From contig LADV01000022.1 of assembly GCA_000961805.1 (NCBI GenBank), positions 18,856-82,855 on the forward strand: a DNA stretch of 64,000 nt, in the 5' to 3' direction. The translations under genes and the position numbers were made by a program. The notes beneath the pieces were generated by a model. That model made no database searches and had not been told where the DNA came from. It saw only the letters and a program-made list of their open reading frames with translations. The stretch comes from Peptococcaceae bacterium BRH_c23. GTDB taxonomy: Bacteria > Bacillota_B > Desulfitobacteriia > Desulfitobacteriales > Desulfitobacteriaceae. Shown in pieces: positions 46,266 through 54,908 of the stretch; position 1 is the first letter of the stretch, and each line of letters starts with the position of its first letter.

Positions 46266-47777
46266 CTACATGTTTACAATTTCTCTTGTGTTGAAGATCA
46301 TTTTCATGATGTTTTCCTGTGTTGCTTCTTCTACATTCATTTCTCCTTTTACCTCACCTGCATGCATCACTAAAATCCTGTCTGATATACCCAGTATTTC
46401 AGGCAATTCTGATGATACCATAATGACTGCTACTCCGCCGTCCGCCAGTTCTCTTAATATTCTGTGAATCTCAGATTTTGCTCCAACGTCCACTCCTTTT
46501 GTAGGCTCATCTATGATTAATATTTTCGGACAAATAGCCAGCCATTTTGCAAGCATCACTTTCTGCTGATTACCTCCACTTAATTGTTTAACTTTTTTTT
46601 CAATGTCATCTGTAGATACTGAAAGCTTCTTTGCATATTCTGAGGAAATTATTTTTTCTTTTTGACTGTTCATTATGAAAGCCAAAGTAGTATAGCTTTT
46701 AAGCTTAGATGCAATTATATTCAACTTTATAGACATTTCTAGGAAAAGACCCTGACTTTTTCTGTCCTCCGGAAGATATCCTATTCCATATTTTATGGCT
46801 TCTTCAGGTTTTCTAATTTCAATGGGTTTCCCATCAATCTTTATAGTTCCTCTATCCTTCTTTATGATTCCGAAAATAGTATCACAGAGCTCCGATCGTC
46901 CAGCGCCAACAAGTCCATAAAGACCAAGAATTTCACCTTTTTTTAGTTTAAGGTCAATTTTTTTTAAAACTTCTTTTTTATATACTCCTTCAACTTCCAG
47001 TACAATTTCAGACCCAGGAACTTTTGTTTTAGTAGGATATAAATTTGCGATTTCTCTTCCTACCATTAAAGATATAATCAAATCTTTAGTACTCTCTTTT
47101 TTATCCAGGGTCTTTATTTCCTTACCATCTCGGAGGACAGTAATCCTGTCTGATAATTCCAGCACTTCTTCTAATTTATGCGAAATATATATGATCGCTT
47201 TTCCAGCTTCCTTCAATTGTTGAATTACTTTATAAAGTATCTTTACTTCTCTTTCGCTTATACCCGTCGTTGGTTCATCAAATATTATAACTTTAGCGTT
47301 TTGTGAAATGGCTCTTAATATCTCCACCTGCTGTCTTATCCCAAAAGACAAGTACTTGACAGGTAAATTTGGATTTCCCTTTATTTCAAAGTATTTAAGT
47401 AATTCCGAAGTATCCTCAAAAAGCTTTTTAAAAACCATGCCTCCATACTTATTTACAGGTGATCTGTTGAAAAAAATATTTTCTGCAATTGACATATTTG
47501 GACAAAGGCTTAATTCTTGATGCACATGAGATATTCCTTTCATCAATGCTACTTGGGGGTTATATTTTTCAAAACTTATCAATTCACCGTCTAGTACCAG
47601 CTCACCTTTATCAGGCTTGATAATACCGGATAGAACGTTCATCAGTGTAGATTTACCTGCTCCGTTTTCCCCAACAAGAGAATGAACTTCTCCTCGTTTC
47701 AATTCAAAATTAACTTCATTTAGCGCTTTTACACCAAAAAACTGCTTGCTGATATTTTTTATTGATACCAACGACAT
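46266..47777 (-). CDS. Sugar ABC transporter ATPase, RbsA-type double domain (operon E)
   Basis: 503 residues. Domain 1: GENGAGKST, LSFGIRQQ, IIFDEPTTG. Domain 2: GLVGAGRSE, LSGGNQQK, IIDEPTKGVD. I place the start at the ATG at 47777 because GGAGG precedes it and the homologues begin here. The open frame extends 30 codons upstream to 47867, but that segment is the remnant of a dehydrogenase gene. Confidence 0.92.
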   Translation of the reverse strand: MSLVSIKNISKQFFGVKALNEVNFELKRGEVHSLVGENGAGKSTLMNVLSGIIKPDKGELVLDGELISFEKYNPQVALMKGISHVHQELSLCPNMSIAENIFFNRSPVNKYGGMVFKKLFEDTSELLKYFEIKGNPNLPVKYLSFGIRQQVEILRAISQNAKVIIFDEPTTGISEREVKILYKVIQQLKEAGKAIIYISHKLEEVLELSDRITVLRDGKEIKTLDKKESTKDLIISLMVGREIANLYPTKTKVPGSEIVLEVEGVYKKEVLKKIDLKLKKGEILGLYGLVGAGRSELCDTIFGIIKKDRGTIKIDGKPIEIRKPEEAIKYGIGYLPEDRKSQGLFLEMSIKLNIIASKLKSYTTLAFIMNSQKEKIISSEYAKKLSVSTDDIEKKVKQLSGGNQQKVMLAKWLAICPKILIIDEPTKGVDVGAKSEIHRILRELADGGVAVIMVSSELPEILGISDRILVMHAGEVKGEMNVEEATQENIMKMIFNTREIVNM

Positions 47778-47786
47778 ATTATCCTC

Positions 47787-47867
47787 CAAACACTTAGGTT
47801 CAATCTGAATAAACGGCAATTCGTCAATACTTATCTTTGAAGGACCGAGAATCCTATCTGCTTTCAT
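47787..47867 (-). pseudogene. Remnant of a zinc dehydrogenase (first ~27 codons) in front of the operon E ATPase
   Basis: The minus strand reads MKADRILGPSKISIDELPFI, matching MKAVRIHGPLQASIDELPII at the start of the dehydrogenase at 40383, with the same GGTGGG site before the ATG. The homology then stops and the ATPase gene begins. By chance the remnant is in frame with the ATPase, so a fused 533-residue product is possible if its own start is used. Confidence 0.8.
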
Positions 47868-47910
47868 TAATAACCCACCTTTTAGAATTAATTATCTTGA
47901 ATTGATTTAA

Positions 47911-47939
47911 ATTATAGAACTTTAGCTTTGAGACAACAA
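47911..47939 (-). promoter_or_regulatory. Promoter of operon E
   Basis: Minus-strand TTGTTG (47934-47939), 17-bp spacer, perfect TATAAT (47911-47916). Conserved with the operon D promoter. Confidence 0.7.
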
Positions 47940-47940
47940 T

Positions 47941-47983
47941 TAGTTAGAATTCATATTCGGTGTCTTATATTCAGAATATTTTT
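47941..47983 (-). promoter_or_regulatory. Conserved activator-site block upstream of the operon E promoter
   Basis: Matches 40485-40524: TTAGAATTCATATT, GGTGT, ATTCAGAATATTTT on the plus strand. Placed directly upstream of -35. Candidate binding site for the response regulator at 42429-44051. Confidence 0.5.
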
Positions 47984-48062
47984 ATAAAGCCACTTAGGGA
48001 GATTCCATAGAATTAACGGTCTCCAACCTGCCTAGCCGATATAGTGCTACACGGATTACATA

Positions 48063-48113
48063 ACGAAAAGTCGCCATGAGATCAGCTTAAATTCGGCTGA
48101 TCTCATGGCGAAC
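48063..48113 (-). terminator. Rho-independent terminator of operon F
   Basis: A long stem pairs TCGCCATGAGATCAGC (48071-48086) with GCTGATCTCATGGCGA around an 8-9 nt loop. On the minus strand it is followed by CTTTTCG. It lies about 60 bp after the last dehydrogenase gene. Confidence 0.8.
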
Positions 48114-48168
48114 TACCAAGCGTCCATATACTCCTTGCTGAAGGAGAAAGGTTTAATCCATATTCCTT

Positions 48169-49200
48169 TTATGGCTTGATAATCACCTTCAAAGCCTCTC
48201 CGCTTGCTGCTTTATCAAATGCCTCTTCCCAGCTTTCCAGAGAATAGATATCGCTTGTAAATTCTCTGAGGTTGACCTTTCCCAACTGGATCATGGACAA
48301 ACATCTTTCCCAGCTCTCAAAATCCGAGCTGTAGCTGAAGACTAAGTTGACCGCTTTCAGGGCAACCTTGGCCCAGGGCATCGGCACATCACTGGTAGGC
48401 AATCCAAGGGCACAGAACCTTCCATCTCTTCTGAGCAGGTCAAAGCCCTGTACAATTGCCTTAGGCGCACCCGACAAGTCGATGACCACATCCGCCCCCA
48501 TGCCGCCCGTGTCTGCCATCACGATGCTCACCGGGTCTTCCTTCATCACGTTTACCGTTCTGTAGGCGCCAAACCCCTTGGCAGCAGGAAATCGGGTCTT
48601 CTCATCCGCATCTATTCCAGTCAGAAGTACCCTCGATGCTCCTTCGGCCACCACCAGCTGCAGCGCCAGAAGGGCAATGGGCCCGCAACCCAGTATTACG
48701 ACATAATCCTCGGGTTCTATGCCGCACCTGCCCAGTATCCCATAGGCAGCTACCGCCATCGGTTCTATTACCGCCGCTTCCTCAAAGCTCATTCCCTCCG
48801 GCATCCTATGCAAAAGGGACGCCGGAACCTTGATATATTCCGTAAAGGCTCCGTCTATCAAGTATCCGGGTGACCTCTTGGAGAGACAGAACTGGCGCTT
48901 TCCGGTAAGACAGTACCGGCAGTGTCCGCAGGCCAGCGTATGTTGTTCACTGACTACCCGGTCTCCTATTTTCCACTGCTTCACGCCCTCACCCACTATG
49001 GCTACCGCGCCTGAAAATTCATGTCCTAGTATCACCGGAGGATTGTATATAAAATGGTCGTCCCGTATCTTGAGATCTGTCCCACATATCCCGACCGCCT
49101 CAACCTTTACAAGCACCTCGCCAGGCCCCGGGCTGGGTACCGGCACCTCCCGCATTTCCAGCTTTCCTATCCCTTTTTCGTATTTAACCAAAGCTCTCAT
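48169..49200 (-). CDS. Zinc-dependent medium-chain dehydrogenase (operon F)
   Basis: 343 residues, MDR superfamily. GICGTDLKIRDD and GHEFSGAVAIVG (catalytic zinc), CGHCRYCLTGKRQFC (structural zinc), LGCGPIALLALQL (NAD site). The ATG at 49200 follows the lactonase stop by one base, with GGAGG inside the lactonase gene, so translation is coupled. It probably acts on a polyol, aldonate or keto-sugar produced by the SDR/lactonase steps. Confidence 0.88.
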   Translation of the reverse strand: MRALVKYEKGIGKLEMREVPVPSPGPGEVLVKVEAVGICGTDLKIRDDHFIYNPPVILGHEFSGAVAIVGEGVKQWKIGDRVVSEQHTLACGHCRYCLTGKRQFCLSKRSPGYLIDGAFTEYIKVPASLLHRMPEGMSFEEAAVIEPMAVAAYGILGRCGIEPEDYVVILGCGPIALLALQLVVAEGASRVLLTGIDADEKTRFPAAKGFGAYRTVNVMKEDPVSIVMADTGGMGADVVIDLSGAPKAIVQGFDLLRRDGRFCALGLPTSDVPMPWAKVALKAVNLVFSYSSDFESWERCLSMIQLGKVNLREFTSDIYSLESWEEAFDKAASGEALKVIIKP

Positions 49201-49201
49201 G

Positions 49202-50077
49202 TTATCCTCCAAATTTGTATGATTTGACGCCCTTTACCCCGGGTCTTATAACATAGAGCCCTCCGGATTCTGGATATTGTCTTAGTTCCTCATCCGAAAG
49301 GCCGAGTCTTGCCGTAGTGATATATAGGTCTTCAAGCCCCTCTCCGCCAAAGGCACAGGCTGTCGGATTTGGTACAGGCAGCATAACCTCGTCAAGCTTC
49401 CCACCCGTCTGCGGTTCCCATCTTGTCACTTTGAAACCTCCGAAGTGGGCGATCCACAGCATTCCTTCCTCATCAATGGTCATGCCGTCAAAGAAGCCTT
49501 CTTCCGCTTTACCATCAATCACAACTCTCTTATTGGATATTTCACCGGTTCTAATGGCATAGTCGAACCCCCAAACCTTCTTGACTGGGGTGTTAATGTA
49601 ATACATCGTTTTATGGTCATGACTCCAAGCTATGCCATTGGATATGGAAATACTGTCCAATACTTTTCCTAGGCTTAAGTCAGTGTCCAGACAATAGAGC
49701 GCTCCCCCTGAACCCTTCCCTTCCTTGTGCATAGTTCCGACAAAGAGCCGTCCAGCAGGGTCGCACTTGCCGTCATTGAACCGGTTCTCCGTACGGTCGG
49801 ATTCAGGGTCTGCTATAAAGGCAGTTTCACCTGTTACTGTATCCAAAAAGTATAAACCTTTCTCCATTGCCAGAACCACTCCGCCTTTTGCTCTCGGTAC
49901 CACAGTTCCAATAAGCTGTCCTGTTTCTATCACTCTGTCGCTATGCTTGTCAGGATTGAATACATGCAGCTCACAGGCTAAAATATCCAGCCAATACAGG
50001 ACTTTGTTTTCACAGTCCCAGATCGGCCCTTCTCCTAGCATTGCCTTTTGATCTATGACCAATTCCAGTTTATTCAT
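49202..50077 (-). CDS. SMP-30/gluconolactonase-family lactonase (operon F)
   Basis: 291 residues, six-bladed beta-propeller of the SMP-30/regucalcin family. Metal ligands expected in MLGEGPIWD (Glu), GRLFVGTM region, ISNGIAWSHDHKTMYYINT (Asn) and FFDGMTIDEEG (Asp). Such enzymes open sugar lactones to aldonates. It sits after the SDR and before the zinc dehydrogenase, which supports a pathway of aldose oxidation to lactone and hydrolysis. The sugar is not known. Confidence 0.88.
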   Translation of the reverse strand: MNKLELVIDQKAMLGEGPIWDCENKVLYWLDILACELHVFNPDKHSDRVIETGQLIGTVVPRAKGGVVLAMEKGLYFLDTVTGETAFIADPESDRTENRFNDGKCDPAGRLFVGTMHKEGKGSGGALYCLDTDLSLGKVLDSISISNGIAWSHDHKTMYYINTPVKKVWGFDYAIRTGEISNKRVVIDGKAEEGFFDGMTIDEEGMLWIAHFGGFKVTRWEPQTGGKLDEVMLPVPNPTACAFGGEGLEDLYITTARLGLSDEELRQYPESGGLYVIRPGVKGVKSYKFGG

Positions 50078-50109
50078 CGATTTGACTTCCTCCTCACAGA
50101 CCTGCCCAA

Positions 50110-50925
50110 TTATCCGTGGCTTCCACCTTCCAGACTCTTTGACTTAAAAGGCTCCTGACTAATCAGCTGGCTTGTCATACCACCATCCGCAACTATGTTT
50201 GCCCCAGTAATGTAGCTTGCCTCATCACTTGCCAGAAATACTGCTGTATAGGCAATCTCTTCCGGAGTACCGACTCGTCCTGCAGGTATGTTTGATTTCC
50301 AGTAGGTAAGGCACTCGCCCATGTCGGGAGCAGCGGCCTTGATATCGTCCCATATTTGTGTGTCGATAAGTCCCGGAGACAGAGCATTTACCCTGATGTT
50401 TCTTGATGCAAACTCCACCGCCATGGACTTGGTCAATCCCACCACTGCCCATTTTGCCGCATCGTATGGCGCCGCTCCGGGTAAGCCTGCAAGGGTATGT
50501 ACTGAGGTAATATTTATAATATTTCCTTTACCCTGCTTTAACATATGAGGTATGGAATACCATGAACACAGGAATGTTCCCCTTAAATCTGTGTTCATAA
50601 CCCTGTCCCAGTCCTCTGGCTTTAGCTCCTCGAAGGACTTCACAAAATTGACTCCGGCATTGTTTACCAGGACATCTATTCTTCCGTATTCCTCAAGGGT
50701 TTTCTCAATCATGACCTTTATATCTTCCTCAATTGATACGTCACACTTCACAAATATTGCTTGGCCACCGTTTCTGACTATCTCAGCGGCTACAGGCTGC
50801 CCATTGGCGGCTCTTCTTGTGCTGACAACTACTTTTGCGCCCTCTTTTGCAAATATCTCAGCTATGCTCTTGCCGATACCTGCTCCTGCTCCAGTTACTA
50901 CTGCTACTTTTCCGCTTAACCTCAT
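50110..50925 (-). CDS. SDR-family sugar dehydrogenase-like oxidoreductase (operon F)
   Basis: 271 residues, classical SDR: TGAGAGIGKSIA, VNNAGVNF, active Ser in NITSVH and YDAAK (Tyr, Lys). Less similar to the two AOR-operon SDRs than these are to each other. Its neighbour is a lactonase, so aldose 1-dehydrogenase activity yielding a lactone is the simplest reading (inference). Confidence 0.87.
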   Translation of the reverse strand: MRLSGKVAVVTGAGAGIGKSIAEIFAKEGAKVVVSTRRAANGQPVAAEIVRNGGQAIFVKCDVSIEEDIKVMIEKTLEEYGRIDVLVNNAGVNFVKSFEELKPEDWDRVMNTDLRGTFLCSWYSIPHMLKQGKGNIINITSVHTLAGLPGAAPYDAAKWAVVGLTKSMAVEFASRNIRVNALSPGLIDTQIWDDIKAAAPDMGECLTYWKSNIPAGRVGTPEEIAYTAVFLASDEASYITGANIVADGGMTSQLISQEPFKSKSLEGGSHG

Positions 50926-50946
50926 TATTTTACCCCTCTCATTGAA

Positions 50947-51948
50947 TTATTGAGCAGCATCCTCTCTCCTTCTCTTCAAATCGGTATCAAGAACTACGGC
51001 AGCGATTAGTATTACACCTGTTGCAACGTTTTGCCAGTAAACGTCAATTCCTAATAAATTAAGGGAATTAAGAAGAATAGCCATTAACAGAGTTCCTAAA
51101 AATGCACCGACAACGCTTCCTTCTCCACCGTTTAGGCTTGCTCCACCAATTACACACGCTGTAATTACCTTTAGCTCCTCACCCACGCCGATATTAACCG
51201 ATGCAGCACCAAGCCTTGAAGCTATCAGTACACCTGCCATTGCAGACAGTGCCCCAACAATAACATAGCTAATGATTTTAACTTTATTAACTTTTATACC
51301 TGTCATAATAGCTGCTTTTTCATTTCCGCCAATGTAATAACTCTGCCTGAAAAATCTGGTCTTTCTTAGGAGTATGTCGCCTAGTATTATCACAATAATT
51401 GTAATGATTATCGGAAATTGTACCCCGAAAACCTTTCCCTGTCCCAAAATAGTGAAAGACTTAGGTAACTCAACAATAGTAACGCCTTTTGCTAAAATAA
51501 GAACAAATCCACGGACGATAGATAGCATCCCTAGTGTAACAATAAAAGGATGTATTCTCCATTTTGTAACTATTAATCCGTTCACCAACCCAACCAGTGC
51601 CCCTGAGAGGATTCCTGTACTGACCGCAAGAGGCACAGGAAAGCCCGCTTTTATACATAGGCAGGTAACTATTCCGCTCAAAGCTAAGGTGGACCCAACT
51701 GATAAATCAAACCCACCGGACACAAGTAATACAGTCATTCCTGCTGCAATTATACCATCAATCGATACCCCTAAAAGTATAGCCAAAAGATTCGCTGGAT
51801 TAAGGAAAATTGGGGAAACCAGACTCATCGCGAATCCACCAAGTAATATTAAAACGATTAAAACCAGCTCTCTAACCTCTAATAATCTCATTAAGCTATG
51901 CTTTTTGGGTGCCAAGGAGCCTTCATTTGTTTCAACTAATTCTTTCAT
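50947..51948 (-). CDS. RbsC-type sugar ABC transporter permease (operon F)
   Basis: 333 residues, BPD_transp_2 family, about ten helices, LLVSGGFDLSVGSTLALSG and TACVIGGASLNGGEGSVVG. Follows the ATPase by about 45 bp. Close relative of the permease of operon E. Confidence 0.9.
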   Translation of the reverse strand: MKELVETNEGSLAPKKHSLMRLLEVRELVLIVLILLGGFAMSLVSPIFLNPANLLAILLGVSIDGIIAAGMTVLLVSGGFDLSVGSTLALSGIVTCLCIKAGFPVPLAVSTGILSGALVGLVNGLIVTKWRIHPFIVTLGMLSIVRGFVLILAKGVTIVELPKSFTILGQGKVFGVQFPIIITIIVIILGDILLRKTRFFRQSYYIGGNEKAAIMTGIKVNKVKIISYVIVGALSAMAGVLIASRLGAASVNIGVGEELKVITACVIGGASLNGGEGSVVGAFLGTLLMAILLNSLNLLGIDVYWQNVATGVILIAAVVLDTDLKRRREDAAQ

Positions 51949-51993
51949 GCTTATACCTCCAAGTTTTAGTTATATCTATTTTCAATGTCTTAA

Positions 51994-53496
51994 CTAAACG
52001 CCAGCTGCATAGGCTATGATGTTCTCTTCAGTCGCCTCAGCATTGTTAAGCACACCTCGTATTTCACCATCTTTGACTACTATAATTCTGTCGCTTAGGG
52101 TCAGTACTTCTAATAGATCTGAAGAAATTACCATAATCCCGATACCTAAATCGGCCAATTTTCTGAGAACATCATATATTTCGCTTTTTGCTCCCACATC
52201 AACCCCTTTAGTGGGCTCATCGATGATGAGAACCTTCGGATTTATACCTAACCACATGGAAAGCAGTATTTTTTGCTGGTTCCCACCTGAGAGATTTCTT
52301 ACCTTTTGACCAATTGAAGGTGTTATTATATTGAGCTTTTTTACATAATCTTCTGAGAATGCTTCCATTTTATGTTCATCCAAAAAACCTGTCATACCCT
52401 TAGCAAAGCTTTCTAATTGTGGAACAACACAATTCTGTTTGATATTCATTTCGAGGAATAAGCCTTCAAACTTCCGATTCTCAGTAGTATAGGCAATTCC
52501 TTCGTTCATCGCATCTTTGGGAGAATTTACAATTACCTTTCTTCCATCCACGAATATACTGCCAGCTTCATATTTTTCCAAACCGAAAATTGTCTTTGCT
52601 ATTTCCGTCCTTCCAGCCCCTACTAAACCCGCAAAACCAACTATTTCACCTTGCTTTATTTCAAAGGAGATATCTTTAAAGTATTTCTTATGGGTTAATC
52701 CTTGAACTTTCAATACTACTTTATTGTTTTCTACCCTTGCATTTCTCTTAATGTATTGATTGGAGACTTCTCTACCGACCATAAGGTTTATTATTTTTGC
52801 TTCATCGATATCAGATACTTTTACTGTATCCACATATTTCCCATCCCTGAGCACTGTCACCCTATCAGCTATTTCAAATATTTCATGGAGATGATGTGAA
52901 ATATAAATAAAAGACATTCCCTTTGTTTTCAATTTCCTAATATTTTCGAACAGCCTATTAGTTTCGTATTGACTTAGTGAAGATGTTGGTTCGTCTAAAA
53001 TCAGTACCTGGGGGTTCTTTGATATAGCCTTTAGAATCTCAACGACCTGCTGCTGGCAAATAGATAAATGCTTAACAGGTATACTCGGGTTGATAGTTTC
53101 TTCAAAGGTTTTCAAAATCTCAGTAGTATCCTCAAAAAGTTTTTTAAAATTAATTAATCCCATCTTTCTCACCGGCTGTCTGTTGGGAAATATGTTTTCT
53201 GCCACACTCATACCGTTTACAAGGCTTAATTCCTGAAACACAATACTTACGCCACTATTTACTGCATCTAAGGGGTTATGAAATTCTGTCTTTTTTCCAT
53301 TGATAAATATTTCACCTGCATCCGGCTTATGAATACCACCCAATATATGCATGAGCGTACTTTTTCCTGCCCCATTTTCACCGACTATGGCGTGAACCTC
53401 ACCTTTTCTCAGCTGGAAATCGACTCCTCCAAGCGCCTGTACTCCAGGAAATTTCTTGAATATTCCTTTAACCTCTAAAATTAGTTCTTCATTCAT
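51994..53496 (-). CDS. Sugar ABC transporter ATPase, RbsA-type double domain (operon F)
   Basis: 500 residues. Domain 1: GENGAGKST, LSICQQQ, LILDEPTSS. Domain 2: GLVGAGRTE, LSGGNQQK, IIDEPTKGVD. GAAGGTAA precedes the ATG. Follows the binding-protein gene across a hairpin. Confidence 0.92.
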   Translation of the reverse strand: MNEELILEVKGIFKKFPGVQALGGVDFQLRKGEVHAIVGENGAGKSTLMHILGGIHKPDAGEIFINGKKTEFHNPLDAVNSGVSIVFQELSLVNGMSVAENIFPNRQPVRKMGLINFKKLFEDTTEILKTFEETINPSIPVKHLSICQQQVVEILKAISKNPQVLILDEPTSSLSQYETNRLFENIRKLKTKGMSFIYISHHLHEIFEIADRVTVLRDGKYVDTVKVSDIDEAKIINLMVGREVSNQYIKRNARVENNKVVLKVQGLTHKKYFKDISFEIKQGEIVGFAGLVGAGRTEIAKTIFGLEKYEAGSIFVDGRKVIVNSPKDAMNEGIAYTTENRKFEGLFLEMNIKQNCVVPQLESFAKGMTGFLDEHKMEAFSEDYVKKLNIITPSIGQKVRNLSGGNQQKILLSMWLGINPKVLIIDEPTKGVDVGAKSEIYDVLRKLADLGIGIMVISSDLLEVLTLSDRIIVVKDGEIRGVLNNAEATEENIIAYAAGV

Positions 53497-53527
53497 TAGA
53501 TTACCTTCTTTCAGGGAAATATAGGCT

Positions 53528-53569
53528 TACTGAGACTCAGGCCGTTGAAAAACAGACTGAGTCTCAGTA
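53528..53569 (-). promoter_or_regulatory. Intercistronic hairpin after the operon F binding-protein gene
   Basis: A 13-bp stem, TACTGAGACTCAG (53528-53540) with CTGAGTCTCAGTA (53557-53569), lies between the binding-protein stop and the ATPase start. No T-run follows on the minus strand. Such hairpins often protect the upstream mRNA and give higher binding-protein expression. Confidence 0.55.
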
Positions 53570-53590
53570 TGGAATCACAATTGTGTCTTA

Positions 53591-54622
53591 TTACTTGACA
53601 TTCCTAATAAAATATTGGGCATTACTCTTATCTACATATATAACACCTGTATCGATATTAGTGGGAGCTAGGGTAAGACCGGCTTTGGCATTGTCTGTAG
53701 AAATCTCTACATTAGCGTGCTTCATAGTATAAAGTATCTCTAAGGCATAGAAAGGCATCATTGCTGATTTCTGAACTATTGTTCCCATTACGATGTCTTT
53801 GCCGATTTTCTCCAAAACCTGTCTGTCTCTGTCCATAGAAACTATTTTGACCTTGCCTATGCGTCCGGCTTCCTCAACAGCAGTAGCCGCCGATGCGCCT
53901 CCAACTGCATCCGTACAACCTATTCCTGCCAAGTCAGGGTTTTTTTGCAAGATTGCAGATATTACCTGCAGAGTATTAACAGGATCTGCTTTTGTATCCC
54001 CTATTTGAACAATTTCTATATCAGGGAATTGTTTAAGCGCATCTTCATATCCCTTTTCTCTATCTTGATGCAAGCTCACTCCTGGTTCGGTCAGCATGGC
54101 AACCTTTCCCTTGCCTCCCAGAGCTTCAGCAAGTTTAGTCCCCCCCAAAAAGCCGGCATTGTAGTTTCCTGTTCCCACAAATGCAGTTCTTTTCGATTTC
54201 TTAACATCACCATCAACCGTTATGACCGGAATACCTGCATCAATAGCTTTATTGATTACCGGCACTAAACTGTCTTCCGCTCCAAAAGTAATTATGCCTG
54301 CCGGCTTTTCAGCAATAGCCTGTTCAAATGCTGCAACCATTGCATTGATATCATAATCAGGTGGACCTACATACTTTGTTTTAACTCCCATCATATCGCC
54401 TGCTGCTTTAAGTCCAATCTTATGGTCATAGAAATACTCCAAGTTTCCGAGGCAATACACCCCTATATACAGTTCATCTGAAACCGGCTTGGCTACCTGC
54501 TGCTGTGAAGATTCCTTATTACTTGCTGTTGTATTGTTGTCTTTTGTGTCGCTTGAACACCCAACAGACAAACCCATTACCAGAGTTAACCCAATTAGAA
54601 GAAATAATACTTTTTTCAACAC
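53591..54622 (-). CDS. Sugar ABC transporter substrate-binding lipoprotein (operon F)
   Basis: 343 residues. Lipobox SVGC (Cys about 22), then a Peripla_BP_4 fold (LYIGVYCLGNLEYFYDHKIG, VGPPDYD, FVGTGNYNAGFLGG, GMDRDRQV-like core). First gene of operon F. It is clearly paralogous to the sensor-linked protein at 58368-59414 (shared DHKIGL, GPPD, VDGD.K.S.R.AFVGTGNYNAG), so both probably bind the same sugar. Confidence 0.92.
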   Translation of the reverse strand: MLKKVLFLLIGLTLVMGLSVGCSSDTKDNNTTASNKESSQQQVAKPVSDELYIGVYCLGNLEYFYDHKIGLKAAGDMMGVKTKYVGPPDYDINAMVAAFEQAIAEKPAGIITFGAEDSLVPVINKAIDAGIPVITVDGDVKKSKRTAFVGTGNYNAGFLGGTKLAEALGGKGKVAMLTEPGVSLHQDREKGYEDALKQFPDIEIVQIGDTKADPVNTLQVISAILQKNPDLAGIGCTDAVGGASAATAVEEAGRIGKVKIVSMDRDRQVLEKIGKDIVMGTIVQKSAMMPFYALEILYTMKHANVEISTDNAKAGLTLAPTNIDTGVIYVDKSNAQYFIRNVK

Positions 54623-54721
54623 GAAGTCGTCCTCCTCTTATTTTTTCTAATTACATCGTAGTTTAATAAGAGAAAATTATAAATGTTCTATCTATATAGG
54701 TTTCATGTATTTATTGAATAT

Positions 54722-54751
54722 AAAAAAAACATGTGACAAGGCACATGTTTT
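54722..54751 (-). terminator. Rho-independent terminator after the 54909-56543 regulator gene
   Basis: AAACATGTG pairs with CACATGTTT around ACAAGG; on the minus strand a run of eight T residues follows. It separates the sensor operon from operon F. The remaining gap (54623-54908) holds the operon F leader, with no promoter I can fix. Confidence 0.75.
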
Positions 54752-54908
54752 AAAATTATATCAAAATGTATACTATTTTGTTAAATCATCTTATTAGGCA
54801 GAATATTTAGTTATTTATATTAATGCAGATAAAAGGACGACAAAATATTATATAATACAATCCTTGGAGAACTCACCCAAAAATAAGGCAGTCATTTCAG
54901 AATTATTA

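Noticed and set aside
47780..47867. N-terminal extension of the operon E ATPase
   Set aside because: It matches the start of a dehydrogenase, and a GGAGG site precedes the internal ATG.
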